64,000 nt of DNA from Diadema setosum (GCF_964275005.1 NC_092685.1:32416866-32480865), one strand, 5' to 3'; shown: positions 1 through 13,977, counted from the first letter of the stretch. Notes: generated from the letters alone by a model not told the origin. Program-made: numbers and translations.

Positions 1-83
1 CGTTGAAGACTAATCCCGAGCATACTCAGGCAGTTGTCTATGGGAAATGCGTGTTAAAGCAAAGTCAGCTCGTCCTTAATGGG

Positions 84-3000
84 TTAAAATGGTTTCTCCA
101 GTTCTAAGGGTACACAAGAGGCAACAATATTTCTGTGGAAGTGATTGACTGACCCCATGCGATTGATGAGGGCAGTGTATTGTTGCATTTGGATAACGGC
201 AGCGTCGAGTAGCGTCTGGATGTTCTGGAGACACTCCACTCTAGCCTGGACATGTTGTCGCTCCATACCTTCCATGGCCTGCAGCTCAATGTCCGACAAG
301 CCGCTAAGGTTGGGAGGGGGCATTGGAGGTGGCATGCCTGTACAGGAGGTACACCAAAAACAGCATATGGGACTATACTGGGTTGTAACACATCTCAAAT
401 CGTTGTAAATGATTCAATTATCCACACTTGACGAAAAGACTGATTATCAAACTTTTTGTTTACTCATTTTGACCAGAAATGTTTTCCTGTTCACATTGAT
501 TACCCAATTAAAATAGAAAAGAAAAGGAAAGAACAGACTTTTCTGCCAATCAATCAATGTGCTCTTAATCAATGATTAATGCTCCTATCAAATTTAATCA
601 TATGATAAAAATTTGCGCTCTCTGACTTTTCAACGCATATTCCAAGGCATATCTAATGCAGGCAACTTGTTCTTTTCATGGAATTACTTCCAATCTTCAC
701 ATCATGTCCTACATATTCTTTAGATAAACTGCATGTATTACAATTAAATAGCCTGCTGTTTTACCAACTGTAACATCAAAAAGGTTCCTGTTTTAAAATT
801 CATTTTTCAACACTTTCACATTTCATGAACTTGGTTAAACAAAAGCTACAATGGAAGACAATATCATTCTCAGTGGTGCAAGTTTCATGCTATTGATTAG
901 TTAAACATTTTTTTTTTCAAATAGTAACAATGTTCAAATTCATGAAAGGTGATAACAATGTTGTTATCACCTGACACCTAACTACAACCACAACCACCAA
1001 GAAGCATAAAATGTTAAACGTTCTACAAATATCATGCTCACAATCATAATGCTAGATTACTTATTGCTGTTCTGCGTTTCTTTGCTGTTTTGTACTTTCA
1101 AATGGTAATCATAGTGTACCGGATTCTACAGAACATAGATTTTACCTTTTCACCGCCTCCAGATTCCTTGCAAAAAGTTTGCTGCTGCCTTTTATCCACA
1201 AAAAAAAATTGCTCATGCAAAAAAAAAAAAAAAAATCAGCAAATATATGGATGATACCAAATAATTACAGCAAACCTCTTCGCAGAGTTCACTCACCAAA
1301 TGGCAGCATAGGGGGGAAGCCCAAAAAGGGGAATGCGCTGGAGACAGGAGGTGGGGGAAAGTTTGGAAGGGAGGTTCCTGGAGTTGTGGGTGTGGCCGTC
1401 GTGCTACCTGCTGTACAATGCACACAGAGAGGAGAAACTACTTTACAAGATGGTTGGTAAACTTAGCACAACCAAGATGGACAAAATCTGAATCTGAATG
1501 CATCAAATCTTTAGTACATTTTAATCCATGTCAAAGTCAATGCATGAATTTTGACAATTAATAAATCAAATTTCTCCTGCATATAACGTGAGGCCTATGC
1601 TAGAACATGAACAAGAAAATGTGTGTGTGTGTGTGTGTGTGTGTTTTACTAAGGACATACCCACTCCATTCATTCTGACAATCTATCACTAAACTATTCC
1701 TTTTTCAGTGCAACCACACCAACATATAAATCAGTGTTCAAAACTGCATTTCTTGTTTTACATTCATTAGATCATTTGACATCTTCTCTATATACAGCAA
1801 CATACATCACCCAAAAGGAGGATAAAAATCATACATAAGGAAAAACAAAATGCAATCCATGTTTATAAGTATGCTTTCACTTTTCCATGACATATGCTTT
1901 TCTTCAAACGCTTGCAGTGTCTCCATACATGTGCTTCATTTCATACTCATGAACTTCAAATCTCAAGTCATTTTTATCTTTCCTTCTAAAACAATTTGAC
2001 ACCCAAGTAAATATTCCTCATTAATGGGGAACCTTACCCAAAACATATAAGTGGATTCAGTGAATACACAAATATTAGAAAAAACACATCTGTGAAGTTT
2101 GAGGAAAGTTAAAAAAAAAGTTTTCAAAAATTATTTCGTTAAATCCATGTGCCGTCACTGCTGGATAAGAAAGCTACAACAGTCTGTGATGTTACAGTAC
2201 AGGATTGATAAAAATAGAATATACCGAGAGAATGTTTACTTTTATAGGAAAGTACCAATACCCTTGATTTCTTACATACATATGTTAAAAGCAAGATCAT
2301 TCCCTCTGCCTTCTGATGGAGTTAAGTCATGAGATGAGCTCTATCATTAAGCTAGAAAATTGAAAATATATGGAATTCTTTTAATATTTTCCTAATATCG
2401 TTCCCACACTATGACATCACATTATTTTTTCACCTTTTTTTTCAGCAATGACAGTACATGGTTTTAACCGAAACTTTTAAGACGTCAGTACATCTGAACA
2501 GATCACCTGATTTGGCCTCCCAGGCCCCCCCCCCCCCAGATCTCGGCCGTCGACCGCGCAATCGCGACGAAAATTGGCACACACATTGCCTATGATGTAA
2601 TCTTAAGTACCATGAAGTTAATTTTTTTTAAAAATTATCATTTATGCTAAATTATGCTAATTTATGCATAATGATGCATGAAATCGGACAATTTGGTATA
2701 AATCACTAAAGCTCAAAACAGGCACATTTTTTGTGTAAATATTCTTTTTAGTGTCCTTAGCAAATGTAAGAGAAAATAATTGTGCAATCAGAAAAAAATT
2801 TCTTAAGTATTTTATTGTTTTTTTTCTATTTCTTATGTATTTCTTTGTTTTTTCGACTTTATGTTTTTCATTGTTTTTTCGATGAAATTTGTCTGCGACA
2901 TTGTTCCGAACAAGAAAATATGTTATTAATTAATTTTAATCAATAAAACCCCCAGATAATCATGCTTTTATGAAATGTGCCTGAAAACACAGTTTGCATT

Positions 3001-5453
3001 GAAATTGTACACGAATTCACGTTTTTGAGCAATTTTTGGTCTGACATGCATGTACATATTTATGCGCAACTTCGGAACCGCGCGCCCGGGCATCGCAAAT
3101 TTGAAGTCAAAAGATGCGGGAGACTCGAAAGAAAAAAGTCATGAAACATCGCGGCGATAGCTTTTCGCGTTGGCGATACATCGCGCGAAACATCGAGGGG
3201 GGGGGGGCCCTCGGAGGCCCCCCCCCCCGGCCTAGTTAGGGTTAACAGATGGTGATCTACTGATATTTCTGCATTTACTGCACCCACATAATTAATATTA
3301 GGGGCAAATTCCCCTTCAATGACCTGGCTTGGTTATATCTTTGAGACTAACTGCCCACCTGCACTTGTTCCAGCTCCATCTGTCGTAGAGGAGGGAGCAG
3401 CTGATCCCTCCTGAGTAGCAGAGGGTGTGGGAGGCACGGGTGGTTGAGGGAAGGGTGCCCCGGCCTGGAACGGAGGCATCCAGAATGGGAAACCCGGAGG
3501 AAAGGGGGGCATTCCTGAATGGAGGAGTAGGTAATAAAGGCTGAAATGTCAGCATGGTATACTGGGTGAATTATAAGCTCATGATAATGCTTTCAGGAAG
3601 CATGCTTTTCTATTATTTTCCTCAATGCCATACACCCAGCAGTCTTCACACTTGCAATAAATTTTGGGTTGATATGCGGAGTTTGCAAAGCACAGGGGAA
3701 GTATTAGTTTAAGTCTGAGCTTGATACAACAATCAATCATTTTTAAGAGCTATCAATATTGTAGGGGCTTGCCCAACTTCCAGTTACTGTGAATGGTCCA
3801 CACCATATAACATCAGGCCGATGCACGTCAAATGCCATATCAAATTTTTTCCTCATTTAGCTCCTTATTCAGGTTCCTTTGGAATTTATTGCTATTCTAC
3901 ACAATCTATTTCACCACGTAATTCAGTGAACATCAAGAACAAAGACAAAGGGAACACATACACACCAGTGGTTTCTTGGTTTGCAAATGATCCTTTTACA
4001 ACTAAATGAACAGAAACATGAGAATAAGGAAAATTGTTTCTCACTATGTAGAAATGGCTTCAATTTCAGGACACATTGCCTTACCTTGTCCCTGCATTTG
4101 CTGGCCTGGGGCCAAACCCTGCTGTCCCTGTTGAAGCCCACCGGGGGCTGCTTGGCCTGCCTGCCCCTGACCCTGCTGCTGCCTTAGCCGCTGACTGGCC
4201 GCAGCCACGGACAGCCGCAGCACATCCATGCGGCAGGTTGGGCAAGTCTGCTGGCGCTGGAACCAGGAGCGGAGACAGCTGCTATGGAAGATGTGACCAC
4301 AGGGGAGCTTCTTACAGGCACCCCCTCCGGCGGCCCCTGCCTCGGCAACTACCATCTCCTCCCGGCAGATGATGCAGATGTTGTCGGTGCTTGCCAGGTC
4401 TTCTGCCGTGGCATCAGGGTAGCTGCAGAAAGCAGGAGATTAGAAACGAACAGTATGAAAAATAGTTTGGTTTGCTTCTCATCAGAGAAATATATACCAA
4501 GAGATACCATGACAAAATAGTTGTTTGGGACAGGTCCCTGACTAATCTTCCTCCACACAGATAACTACAAACACATTTTGCCACCAGCAATAGCAATCAA
4601 GATAACTTAACAACAATGGCAATCGAAAGAAGATCTCAGCTGACCAATTGATCCACATTAGAGGCTTTCAAAGGTAAAAGCATGTATATCGAAATAAAAT
4701 ACACAACACATGTTTCTACTTACAGTGTGTTCATGTTTCTGATTGCTCTCCTGGACATGATAACGTCATGGACGGCCTTCTTGAAAGATCTGCAGGAAGG
4801 ATAACAAGTGAAATAATCATTCAATTCAGTCTAATTGGTTATAACTCCATTCAGCAAGAGGTAATACAAACAAAAGTATACACTTGATAAATTATATTGC
4901 TAAAAATTTGTCAGAAAAATGATTTACACAATGTCCATGCAACAATCAGAGAGAATTTGATCATCTGCTTTTCAAAGTGCTGAAAAGAATTTTACAGCAA
5001 AAAAGAAAGAAATAAAATACATGGCAGTCATCAGAGAAACAGAGGAAAAATGGTGGCAAAATAAACAATTTCATTTATTGAACTGTATAAATGAATTGTT
5101 AGACATACCTCTTTCAGATATGACCAGCGAACAAACCATGTTATTCAAATCCCATCATTTTCATTGTCTAAGTGTTGCTGTGGTAGCAAACTTCTGATAT
5201 TTCAGAACATCTTATTGGCTATCAACAAAGTTTCTGACCACACTGGAAAGTGATAGTTGTGCAATAGTGATATGGATCTTCAACTCACCTCATGGCAAGG
5301 TACATGGGTCTGATGGCAAAGAGTGGGAAGGTGTGGATCTTAATCATGATGGCCACAAATGCTGTATACAGGAACACCTTGATGAAGCCTGCATGTAAAG
5401 CCAGACAAATAAGTTATGCCAAATTTGTGGTCTTTTCACTCGATACAAGATAT

Positions 5454-5484
<31 letters not shown>

Positions 5485-8400
5485 TGTATATATTATATAT
5501 TTATATATATTATATATATTACATATATTGTTTGAAGATTTACCTGAAATGCTGCACATCATTCCATACATATATTTGCAACAGTAATCATCACAGTAAC
5601 TATTTGCTACATATAATATTGGTGGGGCAGTTGCACAGTACTACCTCATACATACAAATATTGTACACAACACTTGATGATGTAAAGCTCAATGTTTTTC
5701 TTGATTGAGATTTTGCAAAAACGATGGTATTTTGGAATTGTTCTACACTTTTCACCCCTTAACTCTCACAAAATCTACTGAATGATCATAAATGCAAAAT
5801 AACCTGTCAAAGAGCATTGTTCTACACAGTCAACTGAATTTTGTGCAGAAATTTGTAATGTTGAGTAACAACAAAAATGCTATATTCTATCATTTGAACT
5901 TACCTTTGACTTTCAACAGAGTCAGACACATCTCACATAATAAAAATATGATTTGCCTGCTTATGACTCATCATTTGATTTTGCTTTACTGATTGATTCT
6001 TGAAATGTGACATTGGGACCTTTGATATTATTATCACAAATCTGGATTACAATTTTGGCAATTTTAAGAGAAACACACTATTGCCATTTTTATGATGATT
6101 ATCTATTACCTACTACTTAGACCTGAAATCATTGTATAACCATCGTAGCAAACAAGAAATAATGCACCTGAATCACCAGATTTGATATTGATACAGACAG
6201 CTGGGCACACATATAAGAACATGACTTTAAGTTATGTACTGCAAAATATGAAGCCCACACATGTAACCAAAACAATACAGACAGATATCATAGTGGATAC
6301 AAAGACACACATACACAAATAAATATACAGTTCAGGCAAAGAATCAGCCATTTCTCACCCAAAATGAGGTCTGTGTAAAGCATATACACAGCCTTGCTCT
6401 CCCATGGGTTCTCGCTCTGTAGATCGATGGTGTGAAGGATGTACTTGAAGAACACATTGACTATCACTGTCAGCAAGATGGCATACTGCAAGGAAAACAA
6501 ATGTACCTTTTATGATGGGCATACCCTCCACATCAGTCTGCAATAATTCAGATACAGTTATCTCATCACACAACCTTCACTGCATGGGACAAGAATTTTT
6601 ATTTTGGTCACAGTAGTTTTGTCTCTGCAAAGGGAAAATTCATGCCAACATAAAGAGTGGCATTTGCATGTTAACACTGAATTGGCATAATATTAAACCA
6701 GAAATGTTCTTGTGCATTCTAATTTAGCGAGAGCCAAGATTCACGGAATTAAAATGCATATGAAAGTTGTCTTTAATATATATATTGAAAGAAAGTGGCA
6801 ATTCGCGAAAATATCTTGCTTTAAAGTACTACTGCTAACGAAAGTGTATTTCTACCACATATCTCCCAAAATCAATAGCTCTACAGATATCCCAATACTC
6901 TTCACTACTACTTACAACAAGAGCATTAGGTTTTCTTGCTAACATTCAACTGCACAGCTTTTTACACATTCTCATGTACGGAGCAAGGATGGAAAATAAT
7001 GAAGGGGGAGGGGGTAAGGGAAGAGACTTTCAAGAGACCATTTTTTACCTCAAATCCGAAGACAAGTTGCACTGAGGCTCCTTTTGTGAGTGTGCTGTGG
7101 TAGGCATAATTGATGAACACAAAATCAAGGAAGCCCAGAACTGCAAGAAGCACTGCAGGGGAAATCAATCAAAAGAAACAGAGCAGAAAGATCGAAGAAA
7201 ACAAAGATTATTTAGAAATCATGAAGAGTAAGTATGCAATATATTTACAACTGTATATGTTTCATATCAACAACAAAAGAGAAAAAAGTTGGACCTGTTT
7301 CATATAACATTGCACATACGACTGTATTTAAACATTCTCTTCATACATACGATTGATGCAGGATACAAATAGAACATGTGGTATAAAAATTCAGTAGCGA
7401 TCGAAGCCCAATACAGGCTACTCAAACAGAAAAATCAAGAAATTCCAAACAAACTAATAATGAACCATATAATACTGGAAACTCTGAATAAACCCGTAAT
7501 TGCACTTGAAACCAAATTGAAGCTTAACAGCAAAGACTAAAAACAACCCATACAAAGCACATAATGAACCATGAATACTGGCAAAGTCTTAATATCAGGC
7601 AAAAGAAAATTACATTCCCTTCATGGAGTCTTTAAAGTTGCTTAAAAACTTGGCAAGAGATACACAGAACTTACTAATGACTCTGAGATGGAAGAGCCAT
7701 GATATAACAGGACTTCTCTCCATCTGCAAGAAAAGAAAGGAAAGCAAATCTTAAAAAGAATTCCACTCCCAATGACATTCAGGGCTGACCCTGATATGAC
7801 CTGTCATGAAATTTGGTTGAAGAGATGAATTATCCCCGATATTTGAACACTCAGTCAGCTTAAAGCTGTAGCATGTAACTCTTCTGTAATAGCATAATAA
7901 TAGTATACTCCTTTAACATTTCTTTGTAAATAAAGAACATCCACTACAATTTGATTTGTAGAGTATAACATCTCAAAACTTTTTTCTCTCTCTCTTCATG
8001 AACATTGTTGACAAAAAAGAACTGCAATTACAGTTGTTGTTTTTTTCTGTTATACTGACTAGGTGACAATTATGTGTTGTGTTGTCTTTCCTATTAGGGA
8101 GTTACACACAATCATACTAAAACTGTATACGCTACTCGACTTACGGGTGCAAATTAATGTGCATACAAACCCATGGACATTTAAATTGCATACACACACA
8201 AACATAGGCATGCACACAAACACAAACACACACGCACACACACACAATATAAATTTCCCAATTTGCAACTACCATGATGATGCATATTTGAAAGTCACTC
8301 ACATAATCGACACGGTCTTCTGCCAACCAGTGAAAGCATTTGAGGAAGAGGAGCAGTGTAAACATGGCCACGAATCTGGGACTGAAGTCATCTCTGAAGA

Positions 8401-10505
8401 CTGTAAAGGCCAGGCAAGTCTCTGTCACTGCGTACCATGATCTCTCAATCAGGTGCTGTTAAACATCCGATATGGTTAACATTATCTTTATATGGTTTTA
8501 AAAGAAGCTTTTTGACTCCATTTTCCTTTGGCATATTTTCTTGGGTCTCATACCATGCAACCTATTCAATATGTCATCTGACAATAAGCCAGTTTACAGT
8601 TCCACTTTGCGCATGAGCAGAAAAAGGTCATTGTACAATCAGGCACGATTGTTTTTTAATTCACTGAGATAAGCATCCTTGATTTAATGACTATTCATGT
8701 AACCCTTGTAAATGGTGCTTACTAGCACATCCACCTGACTGGAAGCCTGGTATTTACCAGTGTTGGTAGAAAGACTTTGTTTATGCATTCAACACAAAAC
8801 AATGAAATGAATGCCTGCTGAAGTGTCAAATGACAGACCATTCTTGTCACTTGCTCTGCACAAGTTCATTCTTTGTTTGAACGTGAATTCCATAAGTTGT
8901 GGGTATGTTTGTGCATCATGCTGCTTTGAAAACGATTGAAGTGCCTAACAAATTGAGAAAAACGAAAGGTCATTTGTACCAATGTGCCCATGAGCTAACT
9001 GTGAACTGGCTTATACTCACGAAGCACTTCTCTTTGTCTTTTCTCATGTATCTACTGAATGTTGACAAGAAAATACAGTTTAGAATATCATTTAATAGGG
9101 GACTCACTTCTCTGGCAAAGACAGAAATTCTCATTCAGTGATCAATGATCATAATTTTCCTGTTTGGTTAAAAATGCTATCACACAAATATTGTTCGATT
9201 TTGTTGCGGTATGCAGTTAGTAAAATCTTTATTGGGCTTTAGATGTTTTGTTGTGTTTTTTTTTTTTTTTTCTGAATGCTTGTACAGACTTCTAATCACC
9301 AAAGTACAATATAAGTCGTGCACGAGATATATCACACCTCCAAAACAGGAGAATGCTATATTCTGTAAAATGTCCTTTTTCATATCTGTATTCTTTCCAG
9401 TTGAAGTAAAACATATCACCCTATCCAGCTGCAATAAATGTTGAAATAGAGACAAGATATGTGACATTTAATATTAAAATGCATCATGAAATATTTGTTT
9501 TCATAATACTGGTATGTGATCACATTGGAAGTTTATTTACAAACCATACAAATAATCTACAGAGACACACACATAGTTAAAAAAAAATACTACAGGTGTA
9601 CCATGGTAGGACTCTAGGAGTCACATTAAAATGTTAAAATATATACAAACCTCCATTTCAGCAGCTCGAAGCTGGCCGAAGAAAACCTTCTTGAATAACT
9701 TGCCCATGAGGATGACAACTACAAATGCCTGAAGATACAATACCTGTTTAAAATGATAAAAAAAAGGCATGACACTCTCCATCATGTGTATTTACCTCTT
9801 ATCAGTTTTAGATTTGATAGTTTGACTAGACTCTACTTGTAAACTACGGTAGATCATTGATAAATAGATTAAATACAGCACGTAGATCTAAATATCTATA
9901 TCTAAAAATTTTGGTAGGTACAGTTCTCTACAGTTCCATGTCTAGCTATAGAAAATTGAGTAGAATATGAACCCCCCCCCCCCCCCCCCCAAGAAAAAAA
10001 AAAGGGGGGGGGGGGCTAGTTTCCTTTACAACAAACTTGTTCATGTAAGTACAATTGCCTGAATGCCTGATGATGTATCAACGAGCATGAGTGAAAAGGT
10101 TTGTTGGATAGAATTTGCATTGATGCATGGTGTCTTTTAAAAAAAAAAAGCATACAGTTAACTTAGATAGCAAATTGTTAGTAACTTTACACCTTTCAAC
10201 CACGACCAACTTAACAAGTCCAGCCCAATCACATCGCACACCCACATTTACCCTGGACACCACTAAAATTTACTCATTAATGAACAACACTGATTACTGC
10301 GTTTGGGACCGTTCTCTCGCGGCTGGTATAGGACTCTACACATAAAATACACATCAAGGTGAAGAGGGTTACTTACTGCCAAGCTTGGGTTTGACTTTGT
10401 AATATACACAACAGACGGGTAAAACTGCTTTTTCTGAACATAGGCATGGCCTAGAACAGTTGCAGTTAATGCAAAACTGGTTGCAGTCAGAATGAATCCC
10501 TTCAT
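84..10505 (-). CDS. SYVN1: Synoviolin/HRD1 E3 ubiquitin ligase, 12 coding exons
   Basis: ER-membrane RING-H2 E3 ligase of ER-associated degradation, which ubiquitinates retrotranslocated misfolded proteins. Coding exons in transcript order: 10505-10377, 9743-9651, 8455-8303, 7723-7675, 7152-7049, 6485-6359, 5388-5289, 4789-4724, 4422-4085, 3514-3359, 1407-1297, 337-84. All junctions are GT-AG, phases close, and the sum is 1680 nt (559 aa; human about 617). The N-terminal half is hydrophobic and multi-spanning (HAYVQKKQFYPSVVY, then LAFTVFRDDFSPRFVAMFT, then YHSTLTKGASVQLVFGFE). The RING-H2 runs about residues 290-337, with CIIC, CGHIFHSSC and CPTC ligands. A Gln-rich then Pro-rich tail follows, and the conserved LSDIELQAMEGMERQH helix region (HAF-H type) is in the last exon. 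The start ATG directly follows a splice acceptor, so the 5'UTR is in an upstream exon. The RING is unusual: 21 residues lie between ligands 2 and 3, versus about 12 in vertebrates. The 3' end is uncertain: the last exon reads to a stop at 84-86, but a weak donor near 158 could lead to an exon outside the window. Confidence 0.93.
1619..1644. repeat. (GT)n microsatellite
   Basis: Pure GT dinucleotide run inside a SYVN1 intron. Confidence 0.9.
2511..3236. repeat. Probable dispersed repeat bounded by GGCCTCC/poly-C and GGAGGCC blocks
   Basis: The segment starts with GGCCTCC followed by a C run and ends with a G run, GGAGGC, a C run and GGCC. The interior is AT-rich with recurring ATTATGC and TTTTTCGA-type words. 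It sits in a SYVN1 intron between exons at 3359 and 1407. The sharp edges suggest a transposed unit, but no target-site duplication is clear and no coding capacity is seen. Confidence 0.35.
5459..5530. repeat. (TA)n-rich microsatellite
   Basis: ATAT-type run degenerating to TATTATATAT units, in a SYVN1 intron just upstream of the exon at 5289-5388 in transcript order. Confidence 0.85.
8190..8247. repeat. Imperfect (CA)n microsatellite
   Basis: ACACAC and ACACAAAC units in the SYVN1 intron close to the exon ending at 8303. Confidence 0.8.
8585..9014. mobile_element. CCAGTT-ended MITE, copy 1
   Basis: About 430 bp with inverted ends: AAGCCAGTTTACAGTT on the left and AACTGTGAACTGGCTT on the right, with TA at both outer edges. 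A second, diverged copy lies at 49960-50412 and shares internal words such as GCGCATGAGCAGAAAAA, AGCACATCCACCTGAC and GTGCCCATGAGCTAACT. It is non-coding and lies in a SYVN1 intron. Class is unclear; TA edges would fit a Tc1/mariner-like origin. Confidence 0.75.
9971..10016. repeat. Poly-C / poly-A / poly-G hairpin tract
   Basis: A C run of about 20, an A-rich spacer of 12-13 and a G run of about 13 lie in a SYVN1 intron. It could fold as a hairpin or G-quadruplex. Homopolymer lengths may be assembly-limited. Confidence 0.8.
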
Positions 10506-11538
10506 CTTGAAATAAATGTAAAATTCACCATGGGGAAAATATAAATCCACCCGAATAATACGTGTACAACTTGAATAACACGTAGCTTTCCAATGTTTTT
10601 AGTTAAATTACGCCATCTACGACAAACGCCCAAAATGTCCTACTGGTGGACGTGTTCTCACCGTGTTCTCTGGTGACGATGGCGGTGATCATTCCGATCG
10701 GAAGTGCCACCATGGCATGGAAGACGCCGTGATGATGATTAACAACAATAAATTGTTGTTGTTTTGTGTTTAGTGGCGTTTCCCGTTCTCTTTAGAATAT
10801 TTAAGCCAATAAAGAGAACTACACAATTTGGACTCAAAATCAGAAATTTGCAGTTTGCTTTCGCGAAAAGGTCATACAATGTAGGCCATCTCATTGTAAC
10901 ACTCTGACTGGTTTTGATACCAAATAATTGTTATAGAATATAGAGTAAAGATGTTTATCTCATTTTTTATTTATTGGTAAAAGGCTGATCAGCAGTAGGC
11001 CTACAGAACTGAAAGGATCATTTAAAAACTGTGTTGAATGCGAACAATAATCAAATACATACAAGCATAATTACATGAAATTATAGCTTTGAAAATTCTA
11101 TAGGATACCCTATAATACATACACACAATTACAAATTGAATTTTCCCCAGCATGATGCATAAAATTTTCAAACCTATTGGATTTGATGTGTTTTTGTCCA
11201 TAGCAGGATACCTGTAATATCTTTGCCATAAAAAAAGCCACCAGTGCCATCTAGCTTATGATCAGAATATATGATTATTTTTTTCTTAATGTTTACTGAT
11301 TTCGTTCGAATCATTCATGAATCAATCCATTCTGGACATAAACATGAAACAAAAAACAACACAAATACAATTTAAAAGCATAAACAAATCAATTTTGAAT
11401 AAATATTCCAAATAATCTCTCTCTTCAACATGGATAATATCTCAGTTATAAACAATTCCACTCCGGGTAAATTCTTCATGAGAAAATAAAGCCAATATCC
11501 CTTGAATATGGTGGATCATATAATAATTTGCTGAGAAG

Positions 11539-11540
<2 letters not shown>

Positions 11541-11594
<54 letters not shown>
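11541..11594. repeat. (CA)n microsatellite
   Basis: Pure CA run of about 27 units in intergenic DNA. Confidence 0.95.
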
Positions 11595-11595
<1 letters not shown>

Positions 11596-12124
11596 GAGAG
11601 CTTTAGAAAGGTGATGATTTTTACAGCTATCATGGAGAGACTTGTAATTGCAGCTGGTGACATCACCTCGACCCTAATTCAAATTTTACGCGTGTTTCCA
11701 CAAATATCACCGAAACTTTAATATTCAACATAACTTTTCATTGTTTTACATTAAGTGAATTCATTATCATTTCATTTCCAAACCATTCTATACTTGACGA
11801 AGAAGAATAGTGTAGGCCTACCAAATAAATTCCACGTAAAATAACGTAGGCACTAAGGTTTTCTTATCTATTATGAAGGTCAGCACTATATATTATATAT
11901 ATATTAACTATACACAGCCCAGTCGCCGCTGTACATACGTAGCGCGACAGGGCTGTACCAACGAAGCTCCAAACACGAAGAGGGTCCAACGATAGCATGC
12001 GATCGGATTGAATTTTGATACTTTAGATCATTTTTTTGTCACTTCAAACTCATCTGACGAACAAAATGATAATGAGACTTCATATCTATGCTATGAATAT
12101 TGAAATTTAGATTTGATAACTTAC

Positions 12125-12400
12125 CTAAAATGATGGTTATATGCAGCATGTGTGAACGGTTCACGAACGGTACATCGTCTTTCACGCCAGGCCATTTCCA
12201 ATATCCGGGAGGTCACATGATCTGAATGCCCTTTCAAAAGGTCGCGCTGTGACCGTGCTGCTACACCAACACTCAAGCAGCGCATCGCACGCACGCAAAA
12301 GATTTCCGCAGAGATCAAGGCGCCATTTTGAATTCTGCAACGATGAACCCTGACGGTGTTAGGGAATCCGCCAGAAAGTATCATTTTTTGGTTCCACGGA
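12125..12400 (-). other. SYVN1: Probable 5' non-coding exon of SYVN1 (upstream limit uncertain)
   Basis: The SYVN1 start codon sits immediately after an acceptor (10506-10507), so a non-coding first exon must lie upstream. On the minus strand a strong donor (TTTTAG then GTAAGT) occurs at 12125/12124 and would splice to 10505 with a 1.6-kb intron. The sequence just upstream is GC-richer than its surroundings, as expected for a promoter and 5'UTR. The transcription start cannot be fixed from sequence, so the 12400 limit is a guess. A 108-codon open frame here resembles nothing I know. Confidence 0.4.
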
Positions 12401-12762
12401 CTTATCACGAGGGCTCTCAATGGACTTACGAACCTTCTGTAATACAAGCATGCACTTAAGGTGAGTAACGTTTGGTAACGTGTACATTGTTTATAAAGAA
12501 CGTATAAATTTTCATAAGTTTTGTAGTTGTGTTGTGGTTCCCCACTTTGTAGGTGCCCGCTCGTTGGTCAGACGCTGTATTCGCGTAGCGTATTAACAGC
12601 GTCTGGTCGGGCTATATATATATATACATACTGATAAGGAAGTGTTCAGCAAGACGCCAATCGAAAATAAACAAACCCCAAGAAAGAAATGATTCTGCAA
12701 TTCGGGTTCTGCCTTTAACCAGAGAGGTTATGTTTTAAAAGGAATTAATAGATGAAAACTAT

Positions 12763-12937
12763 CGTGTCGAACTCATGGGCTGTATAACCCCTGGGTTTAT
12801 TTTACTTGATGTCGAACTCATGGGCTTTATTAACTCAGTATCGAACTCGTGGGCTGTATAACTAGTGGACTGTATGACTCGTGGGCTGTGTGACTTGTGA
12901 GCTGTATGACTTGTGGGCTGTATGACTCGTGGGTATC
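12763..12937. repeat. Degenerate tandem repeat, unit like GACTCGTGGGCTGTAT
   Basis: Roughly ten imperfect copies of an 16-20 bp unit containing CTCGTGGGCTGTAT or CTCATGGGCTGTAT. Related words in reverse orientation recur at about 15235-15350. Confidence 0.7.
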
Positions 12938-13690
12938 GGTCTCGTGACGTGCACCCCATCATGTTCACATAATTTCCCGTGAAGTGTGTTGTGTGTGTAA
13001 TAGGCGACAGAAATCGGGTTAAATCTACAGTTGAGATATAGTCTAGGACCTTATAATTCCTTTACAACATTATTTCAGTTGATTACCTGTGTACAACACG
13101 TGAAGACGCTTTGGGCAATAACATAGATGACAACAAAAATAATAAAAAAAATACAATTAATATTATTCTTCGAAGAGGAGACAAAGTGAGTAAGCAAGTA
13201 TGTAAGTAAGAAGGTTAAATGTTTATTTCAGTGCTGTAGAGTCATACGATTGCAATGAAAAGGACTTCAGTCTCTTCTTAAAAGAATATTGGGGCATTCT
13301 TTATATCATGATTCAAAGAATTCCAATAATATGGGCCTACATAAATAAGTATGTTTTTGGCAAAGATCAATCGACATGTTGTGATGAATAGGTTCTAGTT
13401 TAAGTATTCATCCAAGACAAGGGCATAACATTAGATATCGATCACCATAATAAAGCCATCCAGTTATTGTTTTTCTTTAAGTCCAATATGCTTTCCTTCA
13501 ATGTTAGATTTCAGATGCCATGATATTCGTCTGTTGCTAAACTTTTAGAACTAATTTCATCATTGCAACCTATCATGCAATCGCCCTACATCGACGTAAA
13601 TATTATTGTCATTGCAATGAAAACATCTCGACAGAGAAATTTCATGAATTTAGAATAAATTTATCATTTGGGACATTTGATCAGCCAGGG

Positions 13691-13772
13691 GTTTGGCGTT
13701 TGGCGTTTGGCGTTCGGCGTTCGGCGTTCGGCGTTCGGCGTTCGGCGTTCGGCGTTTCGCGTTTCGCGTTTG
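13691..13772. repeat. Heptamer array (GGCGTTT/GGCGTTC)
   Basis: About 12 head-to-tail 7-bp units. GGCGTTT variants lie at the left edge, GGCGTTC in the middle and CGCGTTT at the right. It is CpG-rich in an otherwise AT-rich region. Confidence 0.9.
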
Positions 13773-13977
13773 GTGTCAGTCTGAAGTTTAGAGTATTTTT
13801 GCCAAACTCGTATTAATCTCCATTTCCCCCTGGATTTGGTGAATAACAATGTCTAGGGCTTTTTGTTTGTTTATATTTCCTCAAGTTCCGATCGCGGTTG
13901 GTGCACGCAATCACCCGCGTGCAGACAGCTATAAAATAGTACAGTATACAGAAGATTTGTACACCCGTACACCTCCA

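Noticed and set aside
2099-2332. 77-codon plus-strand frame
   Set aside because: AT-rich SYVN1 intron sequence, basic and low complexity, no splice or homology support.
12121-12447. 108-codon minus-strand frame as a separate gene
   Set aside because: No recognisable similarity; better explained as the SYVN1 non-coding leader region.
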